Part shown: piece after piece, positions 1-10,212 of the stretch
Layout of the letters: every line of letters starts with the position of its first letter
Numbering within the stretch: the first letter of the stretch is position 1
NCBI GenBank assembly: GCA_007922195.1
Contig: ML681971.1
Span: 22,278,386-22,342,385 of the forward strand
Reading direction: 5' to 3'
DNA length: 64,000 nucleotides
DNA from: Podocnemis expansa
Lineage: Eukaryota > Chordata > Testudines > Podocnemididae
The notes under the pieces: generated by a model
Database searches by the model: none
What the model saw: only the letters and a program-made list of their open reading frames with translations
What the model was told of the DNA's origin: nothing
Position numbers and translations under genes: made by a program

Positions 1-192
1 GGGAGGCAAGGTGGCCACGCTTTTATACAGAGACAAAATGGCCTCCCCCAACAACAGACAGGCAGGGCTGCTCCGCCCTTCTGGGGGTGGAGCTAGACAC
101 AATCTGTCAGTCAGATACGAGACAAGAGGGAGAGACGGGAAGTATACAAGGCAAGCCATGGAGCTTGGTGGCTGAAGGGGAAGGAGTTCTCT

Positions 193-1323
193 TTGCTCTC
201 TCCACAGGCCCAGCAGGAGACTGGCCCAGTGGAGAATCTGCCAGCATCATGGGGACCAGACGGCCGTGTGGATGTACCAACAGGGCCCTGGTGGAAGGCC
301 TGGCTTGTTGAGAGCCCACCAGCACCCTGGGGACCAGGCGCCCATGTAGACGGACTGGCAGAATCCCGATGGAAGGCCTGGCCCACCAGAAGCCCGGCTG
401 TGCCCAGGGAGCGGGACAGGCAGGTGGAGTTGCCTGAACCAACACTACCAGAGCAGTCCACCCAGGCAGCGAACTCAGCTGAGTATCAAGACTGCTGTGG
501 CCCTGCACGTGGCCCTGACCTGGCGGCAGCACCAGTTTACCCTTCCATCACCAATGATCTAGAGGAACTTCCCCTGGCAAGTGATGACGACCCCGGGGAA
601 GCCGGCTGTGACCTAGAGGACCTCCCCTCAGCAGAAGACACACCCGGCCTACTGACCCTACAGGACCCCGACAACAACCCAGAGGAGTGTAATAACCTAC
701 CCTGGGGGTACTACTCCAAAGAACCGGAGAAAGACCAGGTACCTCGGGCCCTAACTGTGGTGGGGAGACTGGGTGGGGAGGGCTCCCACGTCCAGGAGAC
801 CGACTTTAGGGAGGGACCAGAGTGTTGTGGTTCGGACCCTGCCGGTCCCCACCCAAATGCAGCAGCCCCAGAACTGGGCTTGGGCTCGGAACAGGAACCC
901 TACCCGGGGAAGCTGTCCTCGAGGCCACACCGGCATGTTGCAGTTTGGACCCCGCCGGCCCCGGAACTGGGCTTGGACTGGGAACAGAAACCCTACCCAG
1001 GGGAGGCTGACTCAGAGGCCGTACCAGCGTGTTGCGGTTTGGACCCCGCCGGCCCCCTAGCCAAAGTAGCGGCCCCGGAACCAGGCTTGGACTGGGAACA
1101 GGAAACCTGCCTGGGGGAGGCTGACTCAGAGGCTGTACCAACATGTTGCAGTTTGGACCCCACCAGCTCCCTTTCTGAAGTGGCAGCCTGGGAGCTGAGC
1201 TTGGACTGGGGACTGGAACCCTACACGGGGGAGGTTGACTTGAGGCCCATACCGGCGTGTTGCAGTTGGGACCCCACCAACCAAGTCCCAGGCGAGTCAA
1301 CACCAGGTCAGGACCTGGGCTGA
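193..1323 (+). CDS. Hypothetical repeat-containing ORF, 376 codons
   Basis: An uninterrupted plus-strand frame of 376 codons begins at the first ATG of that frame and ends at TGA 1321-1323. I do not recognise the protein. It is rich in Pro, Gly, Glu and Trp. The middle (about residues 115-180) is acidic, with several Glu-Asp-Leu-Pro and Asp-Asp patches. The C-terminal 40 percent is built from 38-residue repeats carrying a CC-x-LDP core, then a GLDWEQ-like core, then a PGEADSEAVP-like tail. No signal peptide, membrane segment or catalytic motif is evident. The minus strand is also open in places, as expected in GC-rich repeats, so coding is not proven. It may be a retroelement-encoded protein or a chance frame. 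The frame shifts inside the repeat array and then recovers. Confidence 0.3.
   Translation: MLSPQAQQETGPVENLPASWGPDGRVDVPTGPWWKAWLVESPPAPWGPGAHVDGLAESRWKAWPTRSPAVPRERDRQVELPEPTLPEQSTQAANSAEYQDCCGPARGPDLAAAPVYPSITNDLEELPLASDDDPGEAGCDLEDLPSAEDTPGLLTLQDPDNNPEECNNLPWGYYSKEPEKDQVPRALTVVGRLGGEGSHVQETDFREGPECCGSDPAGPHPNAAAPELGLGSEQEPYPGKLSSRPHRHVAVWTPPAPELGLDWEQKPYPGEADSEAVPACCGLDPAGPLAKVAAPEPGLDWEQETCLGEADSEAVPTCCSLDPTSSLSEVAAWELSLDWGLEPYTGEVDLRPIPACCSWDPTNQVPGESTPGQDLG
823..1300 (+). repeat. Tandem repeat, 114-bp period, about 4.4 copies
   Basis: The core TGTTG followed by a GGACCC motif recurs at 823, 936, 1030, 1144 and 1258, giving spacings of 113, 94, 114 and 114 bp. The consensus period is 114 bp, or 38 codons. 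The first two units are shortened by 1 and 20 bp, 21 bp in total, so the reading frame is lost and then regained. Confidence 0.85.
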
Positions 1324-1704
1324 GACATGGTGGAGTTGGGTCTGGCAGTAGCCACCCACCTCCCCGCTTGTGTCTGAAGCTCTTCTTTCCCCACCCCTAG
1401 AAACTCGTTCATTTCTTTCCAAATCCCACTCAGAACTATTGTGTCTTGTCTGCCTGGTCCCTCCGTGGGGCCAAGGACAGTAACCCTTTCCAGCCCAGCT
1501 CGTGGAGTAGAGACAATCACCTTCATCGGCCTGCCCCAAACTAGAGGCTGGAACATTAGCCGCCGCCCACCCGAGGGACTTGTCGGCGGGGAACGGCTTA
1601 TAGACAGACACCCTATAAGGAGGCAAGGGCGCTTAGCCCACAGGCGCCTGCCTTACATCCACATACACTTAAAATTTATACTGCACAGCTATAACCTCCC
1701 AGAA

Positions 1705-1800
1705 ATAGCTTGGTTCTAGTGCCAGTTCTGCAAGCGATTCACTGTGCAAGCTTGGCTGAGTCACTTAGCCTCTCAGTATCAGTTTCCCTCTCTGTAAAAT
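1705..1800 (+). repeat. MIR-like CORE-SINE fragment
   Basis: The stretch reads like the conserved part of MIR: CTTGGCTGAGTCACTTAGCC, then CAGTATCAGTTTCCCTCTCT and TGTAAAAT. The assignment comes from knowledge of the family consensus, not from an alignment. Confidence 0.7.
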
Positions 1801-3617
1801 ATTTCTCAGAAGGGGCTGCAAAAAGCTTAATTAATTGTCTGCAGAGCTTAATTAATTGTTTGAGATACTGTGACAAAAGTAGTTCTGTTTATGTTATGAA
1901 AGTGACCAAAGGTCTGTGCCCTGGGCCCTGTCATGCTGTATAGATAAGAGTCAGCCATTGCCCAGTTATTAATTGTTATGATTTCTCCTGATATTGAAGG
2001 AAGCATGATTTTGGGATGGAGAATGTGTCTTTCCCATAATCAAATTTTTCCAGCTCAGCAACAGTGGAACTGACCTGTCAAGACAAATTAGTGTCTGTCT
2101 CTCACTCCACCTATTACTGTCCCTTTATGGAACAGAAATATTGACTGATAGCCAAAGTGCTCAGTATTTTTACCATGAAACAGTGGCCAGAGTTGAATCA
2201 AACCAGTTCAAATAGAACCTGTTTTAATTTCACTCCACTGGAAGTTAACCTTGATACTCTTCCTGTTTTTTCTGCAAACACATGTAATCTTTAATAAAAA
2301 AATAAAGCCCAGTCCTTTCCCTCCTCCATGCTCATTCCTTCCGCGCCCCCCCCCCAATTAAGGGAAACCAATACATTGAACCATAAATTCTCCGCATGGC
2401 TTTTGCCACAGACTAACAACACCACTTCATCTCTGGTCTTGAAAGCTCTTGCAAACATTCATTCATTAAATCTTGTTTGTTATAGTACACAGGTAAACCG
2501 AGGCACAGTAAGAACAAGTGACTTGCTCAAGGTGAGCAATGGCGGAGGAGGGTATGTTCTCTGCTCTACCCACTACATTATACTACCTCCAGAGCAGCTA
2601 TCACTTCATCACAAGCCATCTGTTCTTTTTAAATAGATGGGACCAAATACAAATCTGGGAGTAATGACACTGACTTCCATGGAGTTGCCATAGGGCTGAA
2701 TCTGACCCAGGATGTTTTCAGGTGACTTCTGCGCACTATGTTTTTCTACGTACTTCAGCGGTGGAACACAGGCAATCTTACTTAATCTGCCCTTCATTTA
2801 GCCAGACATCTGAATGTCCCCAGAGGCTTCCTGTTCCCCACACCCCAATGGCTTTATATATGCTAATAACCACAACTGTCATCACCCAGGTCTTGCTCCT
2901 ACATGATTTGCCCTCCCAATTCCATTTGTTAGAGGAAAAACTGGAAAGAGGCTGGTGATACTTGATCAAAGGGGGTAGAACCAGCACACCCAGAAGAACC
3001 TTAAATGAACCAGCCCCTCTCTGCATGAAAGATAAGGTCAGTGCTTGACATATGCCAGGTTTTTACTGGTGTCAAACTGAAACACACAGATCCCTAGTCT
3101 TCAGTTAAAAAGGCTGCAGCTACAAGGAAAAGTTATACAAGGAAAAGCCTTAATGATCCTTTCCAATTTCAAGGTGTCTTTCATCCTAGGAATTCAAACC
3201 GCTTTACAGATACTGAAGAATTTAACCTCACAACATTAAAATGTCCCATTTTACAGATGGGCAAAATAAGGCACAGAGATGCAAAAGAACTTGCTAGTGC
3301 GTACAGTAAAACAAGCAACCAAACCTAATCCTTCTACACTAACCACAAGACCAGCTAATCCAAGTTACAAAAGGTGAAGGAACCAAGATGAAAAGCACGT
3401 GGGGCAGTGAGGGTACAAAGGGAAACACAGACACTAAAATGTATTCTCCTTTTATTCAAAAATGAGTCAGTTGCAGTCCTGACATTTCTGAAAAGCTCTT
3501 TGATGTTGCAATGTTTGGGGTACCTCCCAACCCCCAAAACTAAGGGTTTAACTACCATGTAATAGCCCTACCATCTGGGAAAGGATAACAGCTGCAATTT
3601 TGGACTGGTCTCTTGAA
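1801..3617. other. Intergenic, with decayed SINE fragments
   Basis: No gene is seen. MIR-like fragments in reverse orientation are suggested near 2480-2590 (GAGGCACAG then GTGACTTGCTCAAGG) and 3240-3310 (CCCATTTTACAGATGGGCAA then GGCACAGAGA). The rest is AT-rich unique-looking sequence. Confidence 0.5.
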
Positions 3618-3812
3618 AAATCTCTTCTTTGAGCGCTGCTCAGATGCATTCAGTAATAGGTGTCTCCATGCCAGACCGCCGGATTGGTCGGAAAAAACTT
3701 GTCCTAGCCTGTCAGGAGAGGGGAGGCAGCCTCCGCCCCTCGTACCACCCCGTGGCTATATATACGGCCGCTTCCCAATCCCTCCTCAGTTTCATTTCTT
3801 CTGCCTTGCGCG
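3618..3812 (+). repeat. Left terminal inverted repeat of the DIRS-type element
   Basis: The sequence from CTTCTTTGAGCGCTGCTCAG to CCCTCCTCAGTTTC is an inverted copy of the right end, with scattered mismatches. A TATATATA stretch at about 3756-3763 lies upstream of the gag region and could serve as a TATA box. The same stretch is kept in the right copy. Confidence 0.8.
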
Positions 3813-3960
3813 TCAGAATTGGAACGTCTGCTCCTTGAGAACCGCAAGCAGCCTGTCCCTTTCTTCAGCTTGCTGTCCAGCTGGGAGCATCTCTTTGTGG
3901 ATTTAATTCCACTACAAGAGTTCCCACTACCGGACTGGAACATCACAGGAAGCGCCTTAG

Positions 3961-6076
3961 GTGCCTGGGCAAAGACCACATGGTCTCGGCTTGTTCCATC
4001 TGTCTCTCCTTCAAACCCAGAACGATCAAGGAGAGGGAACAGCGACACCGTGCCCTAGCCTCAGAGGAGGCCTGGCACCCTTTACCCAAGGCTTCGGGTT
4101 CACACTTGGCACCGAGACCCAGCTCGGCACTGGAGCCTATGTGTCACCACACCACCGGAAGCCACCACCACCGCCACTGCCGCACCACCTCAGTGCCAAC
4201 TCCGGCACCCCAGCACCTACCCAGCACCCCGGCGCCGCTCGAGGTCACCCTCAGTTAGCCCAGCACCGATGGTACCGGGATCGCCTCAGTGCCACTCCAC
4301 ATCATCTCCGGCGCCAACAGCCCAGTACAGTCCGGCCCTGCCGGTGCCGAGCTCACCCCGGCACTGGCCAATTTCACCCTCGGCACTGCAGGCCTGCCAT
4401 AGCCCGGTGCCGCAGGAGCGTGAGTCCTCCCACCCAGGCAGTCCTCCCTCCCCGGGCGAGGACTTGCCACCAGGTCAAATGGAGTCACTCCTTGTCCTGT
4501 CCACCCAGGAAGTGGTGGAGGCAGCATGAGCCCTCCTGCTACTCCCAACACCCCCTGCCCCACTCCCAACCAGAAGGGGCAAACCGGCCTTCATATCGAA
4601 GGCCTGGGTCCACCTGGGGAGTTCACCCTTACCACACAGCCCCCCATCGTCCACTCCAGTGGGGGCTGGCACCACCCCGCCATCGCCAGTACCAGCCCAG
4701 GAGTCTCAGTCCCCCTCCCCTGCTTCCAGCCTGGAGGAAGGACCTTCCAGGGGTTCCAAACGTCCTCGACACCACACATCAGCCCCATCACCGTTCCATT
4801 TTAGGCCGCAGAAATGGTCCCCCCAAGGAACTCCCTCCCCACCACAGCGAGCTCCCGGTACCACTCTCTCTCCGGCACAGGGTCTTACACGGGAAACCTA
4901 TCGGTGCATTTTGATTTGTTGCGCCGGGCTACGGCCCATTTAGGCATGGAGGTGCAGCCCTTGAGCCTCCCTCCCGATACCCTCTTCGGGCCAGCCTTTA
5001 CCTCAACAGCACCCTTAGCAGTCCCGCCCCACCCAAGCGTATGGGACCTCGCACGCTCCCAGTGGCAGAGCCCAAGTTCCATTCCCCCGGTTTTGGATAT
5101 GGCGAGCGTAAAGTATCAGGTGTCCAAGTTGGCCTACCCCTCCCTTGTTGACCACCCAGTCGCCCCAAAGGATGTAGTCCAGATGGCAACGGGCCCCGGG
5201 GAGCTCCCCAGTGACCCCCTTCCATCCTCCAGGGAAACCAGGGAACTGGACCTGCTAGGCCATAAGGTCTACTCCTCATCGGCCTTCCAACTACGAGTGG
5301 CAAACAGTCAGGCTATAACCAGCAGGTACTTGCTGGATGTCTGGGAGTCACTCAGGAAATTTAGAAGCCTGCTCCCACCTGAGGCTAGAGAAGAGTATGA
5401 TGCCTTTCTGGAGGAAGGCAACCTAGTCTCCCAAGATCTCCTCCTTTCAGCACGTGATGAGGTGGACACAGCCACTCGCACCATGGCCTTGGCGGTTACC
5501 ATCCACAGGGTGGCATGGCTTAGGGAGGCTAGAGCTCCCCCTAATGCACAGCAGGCAGTCCTCGACCTGCCCTTTGGGGGGGGGGCATTTTGTTTCCCCC
5601 TGAATCCCTCTCGGTGGTGGGCACCGCCCGAGATGCTCGAGGAGAGGCCAAGTACTTTGGCCTGCTCCCCCACGGACCCACTCCCCCGACTTAGTTTCCC
5701 TCCCCCCCCTCAAATTCCCCATCTTCACCCAGAAGGCGACCACAGGGGAGTTTTCATCCACCACTTTATCCACTGCAAAGGCTGGGTCTTTGCCCCTTCT
5801 CCCGCAGGGAGGGGCCCACTACTCACTGCCACCGCACTTCGATTCTTGGGCATAGAGGCATCAGGGCATCAGCGTTGCAGACGGCCGCCACACCCCCTTT
5901 CTCCTAGAAAGGAATCGGGATTTGGTGGGTACATTCCCCCCCACACACTTTTTTTCCCATTCACTACTGCATTAGCAGACCTCAGATCTGGGGCGACATG
6001 GGCCCGACAATATAATGACGCCTCTGCCTGTACCGACGGTACCCGAGTACTGTGGTCTACTCCCCACATCCCTTAA
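3961..6076 (+). pseudogene. DIRS-type gag pseudogene
   Basis: Two overlapping open frames in different phases cover this region: 3961-4914 and 4814-6076. The first is proline- and histidine-rich with basic patches such as KRPRHH in the alternative frame. The second holds the recognisable DIRS Gag segment at about 5280-5590: RVANSQAITSRYLLDVWESL, then an LPPEAREEYDAFLEEG patch, a TATRTMALAVTIHRVAWL patch and a DLPFGGG motif. These match the pattern known for vertebrate DIRS Gag (RV-N-QA, A-R-MA, SWL, DLPFDG). Beyond a run of Gs at about 5576-5586 the frame no longer resembles Gag, so slippage there probably broke it. The protein would package element RNA; no function is expected now. Confidence 0.65.
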
Positions 6077-8420
6077 GCAGTGACTCCTCTGAAGATGCAT
6101 GGAAAACCACCCTTTTTCCCTCTCCCTGCATCCCCCTTCCCGGATATCCCCCTACCATGCATCTCCCACGCCAACACCATCGCCAGGGACAAGAGGCGTG
6201 TCTCATTGTAGCCCCAGCCCCGCTGCAGAGGCTCTGAGACACGCATATTCGAAGCCTACCCACAAACAGAACTGTGCCTGTGACCCTGATGCCTCCCTCA
6301 GGTAGGCCTGCTCGAGTCCAGGTCAGGGGAAGAGGGGGGGATACCTCCGGTCACATACCATCGGCTCAACGCACACCAGCCTTTGTGACCCTGACCCCAA
6401 TTCGACAGGAATATCTCCTGCTCACTGAAGGGGACACATCCGCTTAGCCAGGGCAGATCTTTACCTCTGAAGGGAGCCAAGGTGAACAGCCCACTGCAAA
6501 CCATTCCCCTTCCTTATGGGAACTATGGCTCCACACCCTCACCTTGCAGTGATCTAGGTGATGACCAGGGCTCCCACCCTAGAAACCCTCGTCCTCAGTC
6601 CACCTCCCAATCGCGGTGGTCAATTCCCCTTACGCCCTCACCCGTAAACACGGGCCAGGTGTACCTTCCTCAAACTCCCAGACAGGGAACCTAGGAAAGG
6701 ACACTTAGTCACATCTCCATGTAAGGGAACAGCGAGGGGTCACCCTATCAGGCCTTCTCTCATCAACGCCCTCCTCCACGTCACCACCCACCATACTGGG
6801 CAGGAGACCATGTGTAGGCAGAGGGGATCCTTCCCAAGGGACTTGTAGCTGCCCTTTTCTGCCTCTCGGTCTTGTACCCTGGCAGGGCATGCCCCCCCCT
6901 TCTGCCCTTCATTTTCTTAGGGTCCCTCCCACTCCGTCTGATTGCAGACCTATAACTTTACCGCAGGGTTACCCCCACGTGCATTGGTGGCACCCAATAG
7001 TACTGCTGTTCCTTCTCAACTCTTGAGGATCCGTTTACATACATTGCCCATCCACTGGTGTGATAGACAGAGGGAATCAAGCTAGAGCCTATGTCCTACA
7101 ATATCCAGGAATTTGGGGATCGTACTCCCTCAAATCACCTTCTGGCTTCCCGCCTCGGGAAAATACTTTGTTCGGTCCTCTAACCACCAGAGTACCCTTG
7201 AAATACTGCAGTTGCCACTCTGTGGTGGATTCACTTTCTAGCTGGTAGGAAATGAACCTCCCCTGGCGTCAGGGTTCTCGGGATATCCCTGTATTGAGGA
7301 GTTTTTTCCTGGGCACCCACTAGTGTGGCAGAGCGGTAGCGCTATCCCTCCAGGAAGTACTGTAGGTACTTGAGACCGTGACCTTATACGGCCCTTCTGT
7401 GAACCTTTTTGGTTCACGTTGGGGTGACCAAATGATAGCAGGTGCTAGTCCCGATCCTTCTTCTCCTTCCCTCATGCACTCATGAGGGCCCTCGCGATGC
7501 GAAACCCTGCGAGATTATAGGCAGAGCAGGCCTATCCAGTGAGTTCTCATGCTCCCATGGGCCTTATAAGGACCAACTCAATAGCACTGCCTCAGGCCAC
7601 CTTGCTTTTGGTGGCTCTTATGTCCCGGAGCCTCTCTCCTGCGAGAACCTGGCCCTTGGTACCTATTTCAGCTGAAAATGTACTCTCCCGCACTACCAGG
7701 TTTTATAGCTAGCATACCGTAGGCCCCCCATTCTGCTCAGCTTGGCCTCTACATGCTGCTGTTTAGTGTCTTGTGGGTCTTCTCAGCCATTCTCGAGCCC
7801 CACCCTACAACCCTGTATCCTCACCCTCACTCACATCGATCAGACTCAGCTATGTCTGGTCACAACCTGGACAAGGGATATGGTTATTCTCCTACAGCTA
7901 CCTGCGTACCCAGTAGTCGTCCAGATCAGTTCATAACCATGTGGTTCCAGCTAAGCCTTCGGGTGATCAGTTCAGGGAGTAATCTCCACCCTTTCTTCGT
8001 TCTCTTGCAGGACATGGCTAATATAGCTAAACCCGCACTTATTGGCATCCATTGTTCTCCCACGAGTACACGCTGCAAGGCCCATGGCCAGACACTATAT
8101 TCTGTCTGTCATACTTCACGTTTCCACCTATGCAGAACATCTAATGCAACCCTCTATGTTCAGGTTGCGTCCTTTACTCTGGTTATGGTGACCTTGTTCT
8201 GACCTGCTGATGTGCATATGTCTCGGCGGGTTCGGTCCTCGCCCTGTCCTGGGTTGGCCGTCAGCTCTTGACTCTTCTGGGCCGCGTCAAGGCCTGTTCA
8301 CCTCTTGACTCCGGCAAGGATCTTGTTGCTGGGCCTCTACCTTATAGGGCATATTGCTGTGCTGAAGGTGCAAGAACCAACTCCACCCGCCATCCATCAG
8401 CATGGCTAGTAGTCACCTAT
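6077..8420. other. Internal DIRS-element segment without recognisable coding
   Basis: About 2.3 kb follows the gag region where RT, RNase H and recombinase should lie. The longest frame, 7753-8202 on the plus strand (149 codons), shows no family motif I know. No YLDD, no HxxR and no RNase H D-E-D pattern was seen on either strand. It may be a highly decayed pol or unrelated sequence captured by the element. Confidence 0.5.
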
Positions 8421-8444
8421 TACTGAATGCATCCAAGCAGCGCT

Positions 8445-8756
8445 TGAAGAAGAATGGTGGGTTACTCACCAGTAACCGTCCTTCTTCGAGATGGGCTGCT
8501 CAGATCCATTCAGGTCCCTCCCCTCTATCCCCGCATCTGGAGTTGGCAACTCTAAGGAACTGAGGAGGGGTCAGGAGGCGGCCGTATATATAGCCACTGG
8601 GTGGCATGAGGGGCAGAGGCCACCTCCCCTCTCCTGACAGGCTAGGACAAGTTTTTTCCGACCAATCCAGTGCTCTGGCACGGAGACACCTATTACTGAA
8701 TGGATCCAAGCAGCCCATCTCGAAGAAGGACGGTTACTGGTGAGTAACCCACCATT
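8445..8756. repeat. Right terminal fold-back module of the DIRS-type element
   Basis: A segment near 8458-8503 (TGGGTTACTCACCAGTAACC, then the CTTCTTCGAGATGGGCTGCT motif) recurs inverted at 8711-8756 (AGCAGCCCATCTCGAAGAAG and onward), leaving about 200 bp between the arms. The loop contains the inverted copy of the left terminal repeat. Such nested inverted ends fit the circular-junction model for DIRS replication. Confidence 0.8.
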
Positions 8757-8829
8757 ATTGTTTTGACTAGACCCCAGATCAGCAACAAGGGCTCTATGAG
8801 CCATTAATATCTCTTTAGCAGTGCTTTGT

Positions 8830-9250
8830 GGCTCCCTGGGTGAGAGCTAGGGCTGAAGGGGGCCTTTTAAATACCCTTGCGTGGCCTGCTCTCAGAGGCT
8901 TGGAGCAGACAGGGCAGGAGACAGCTCACAGCTGGAAACTCTGCTGCTTAAGCACAGGTAAGTGCTGTGCTGGGCAGGGGACAGTCTCAGTAGCTCGGTG
9001 TGGGCTGGAGAAGCAGAGAAGGGGCTTGGCTGTGGGGCATATGTAAAGGGAGGAGGCTGCCAGGAGCCAGCTGTGCTGGGGTTGAGGCTGAGGGGTGCCA
9101 GCTAAGATAGGAACCAGCAAACCAGCAGCACAGGGGCCTCCACCCCAGCTTAGGTCCAGCCAGGACTTCTGAATTCCCTGACGTGCCTGGCTGGGATAGG
9201 GAATTCTCTCAGCAAAGCAATATGGTAAGTAAGAGAGTGGGAGCCAGGGG
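8830..9250 (+). other. GC-rich segment with splice-donor-like sites, identity unknown
   Basis: A TTTTAAATAC stretch at 8865-8874 is followed by a purine-rich GC segment containing AAGCACAG|GTAAGTG at about 8951-8965 and CAATATG|GTAAGTAAG near 9219-9234. These are good donor consensus matches. No open frame or family was recognised. It could be a first exon of an unannotated transcript or the 5' untranslated part of a repeat. Confidence 0.2.
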
Positions 9251-9725
9251 GCTGGCTGGTAATGAAGAAAAGCAGTAGGTTAAACTGCTTTGAATTAATT
9301 GTCACTGACTTTGCACCACTTTTCAATTAACTTTAGATTTAAAAACAAATCAGAACAAAAACAAACAAACAAAAACCCCACACTATTAGTTGAAAATATT
9401 AGTGCCCTGTTTGTTTTTGGGAGGATTTTTAAATGTTATTCTGGTTGCCAGAGTTTTGTGGAATCCAAACCTTTAATTCTTTAGAATTGGAAAGCACAGA
9501 AAGTAGTGTGCTACCTTGAAGTCTATAAATTTTGTGTAAGGCTATCATAGAACTATTATGGAAAAGATTAAATATCCTTTCAATGAAGATTGTTAATTTT
9601 ATTTCTCAGGCTCACCTTTATTCATAGTCTTAAATTACTATTTTTGTACTATTATTGAACTTCAAAATATTCTTGGGGCCATGTGTTCCCTTATTGTAAG
9701 GTTTCTTTTGGCCAGTGTTGGCTGA

Positions 9726-10212
9726 ACACAAATAGGACGATTGCTGTGCAAAAGAATAAATGAACACAGAGCTCATATCAGAAATCACAAAAAGAAACCA
9801 GTTACTAAGCACTTCCATCTTTCTAATCACTCGATAAATAATTTGTTAACGACCGTCGTCAGAGATGTGGCTGGGACATCAAGACTTCAAAGAGAAACAG
9901 CTGAACTCAAATTAATATGCAAGCTAAATTCTGTGAAAGCAGGACTTAATAGACACTATGGGTTCTTTTCCCATTACACAAGGTAGTCTGACTTCAGGCT
10001 TCCCATGGTTTGAACCTAACAACTGCACTGATTTGCTGTTACTGTATGACCTGATCCTATGTTTTATACCCCCTTGCATTTATTTTCATTCCATTCTGTA
10101 ATTTCACCCATCTTCGAAGAATCTGATGAAGTGGGATTTTCTCCCACGAAAGCTCATGCAAAAAATAAATCTGTTAGTCTTAAAGTGACACACAACTCCT
10201 TGTTTTTTTAAA
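9726..10212 (+). mobile_element. 5'-truncated Penelope-like element
   Basis: The segment carries the end of the GIY-YIG endonuclease domain and the 3' UTR of a PLE. The frame 9741-9986 contains KRINEHRAHIRN and an LQRETAELKLICKLNSVKAG patch, which match the other PLE copies here. The 3' end shows GAAGTGGGATTTTCTCCCAC, then GTTAGTCTTAAAGTG and CAACTCCTTG. It stops at the short 3' end, without the ACTAACACGGCTA tail. The copy is dead by truncation. Confidence 0.85.

Larger units (their letters stand above)
1..1700. other. GC-rich repeat-derived block, family not recognised
   Basis: This block is much richer in G+C than the sequence that follows and holds a long open frame made partly of tandem repeats. 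It starts inside the element, so its left border is not visible. A GC-rich tail continues to about 1640 and then gives way to AT-rich sequence. It resembles the internal and 3' part of a retroelement, but I see no reverse transcriptase, integrase or clear LTR, so the family stays open. Confidence 0.4.
3618..8756 (+). mobile_element. DIRS-type retroelement, apparently gag-only
   Basis: The interval is bounded by long inverted repeats. The left copy (3618-3812) matches the reverse complement of about 8535-8735, including the shared stretches TTGGTCGGAAAAAACTTGTC and TGGCTATATATACGGCCGC. Inside lies a gag-like reading frame of the DIRS type. The right end carries an extra fold-back module, as in DIRS elements, whose termini and internal complementary region pair. 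No reverse transcriptase, RNase H or tyrosine recombinase could be found between 6077 and 8420. The element is therefore probably non-autonomous. The left terminal repeat starts inside the motif that is longer on the right, so the left edge may be truncated. Confidence 0.75.

Noticed and set aside
4255..5300. Long minus-strand frames opposite the DIRS gag
   Set aside because: They are shadows of GC-rich gag sequence; only the plus strand shows Gag motifs.
7321..7400. tRNA-like stretch (GTGGCAGAGCGGTAGCGC)
   Set aside because: It resembles a box A, but no matching box B, anticodon arm or acceptor stem can be drawn.
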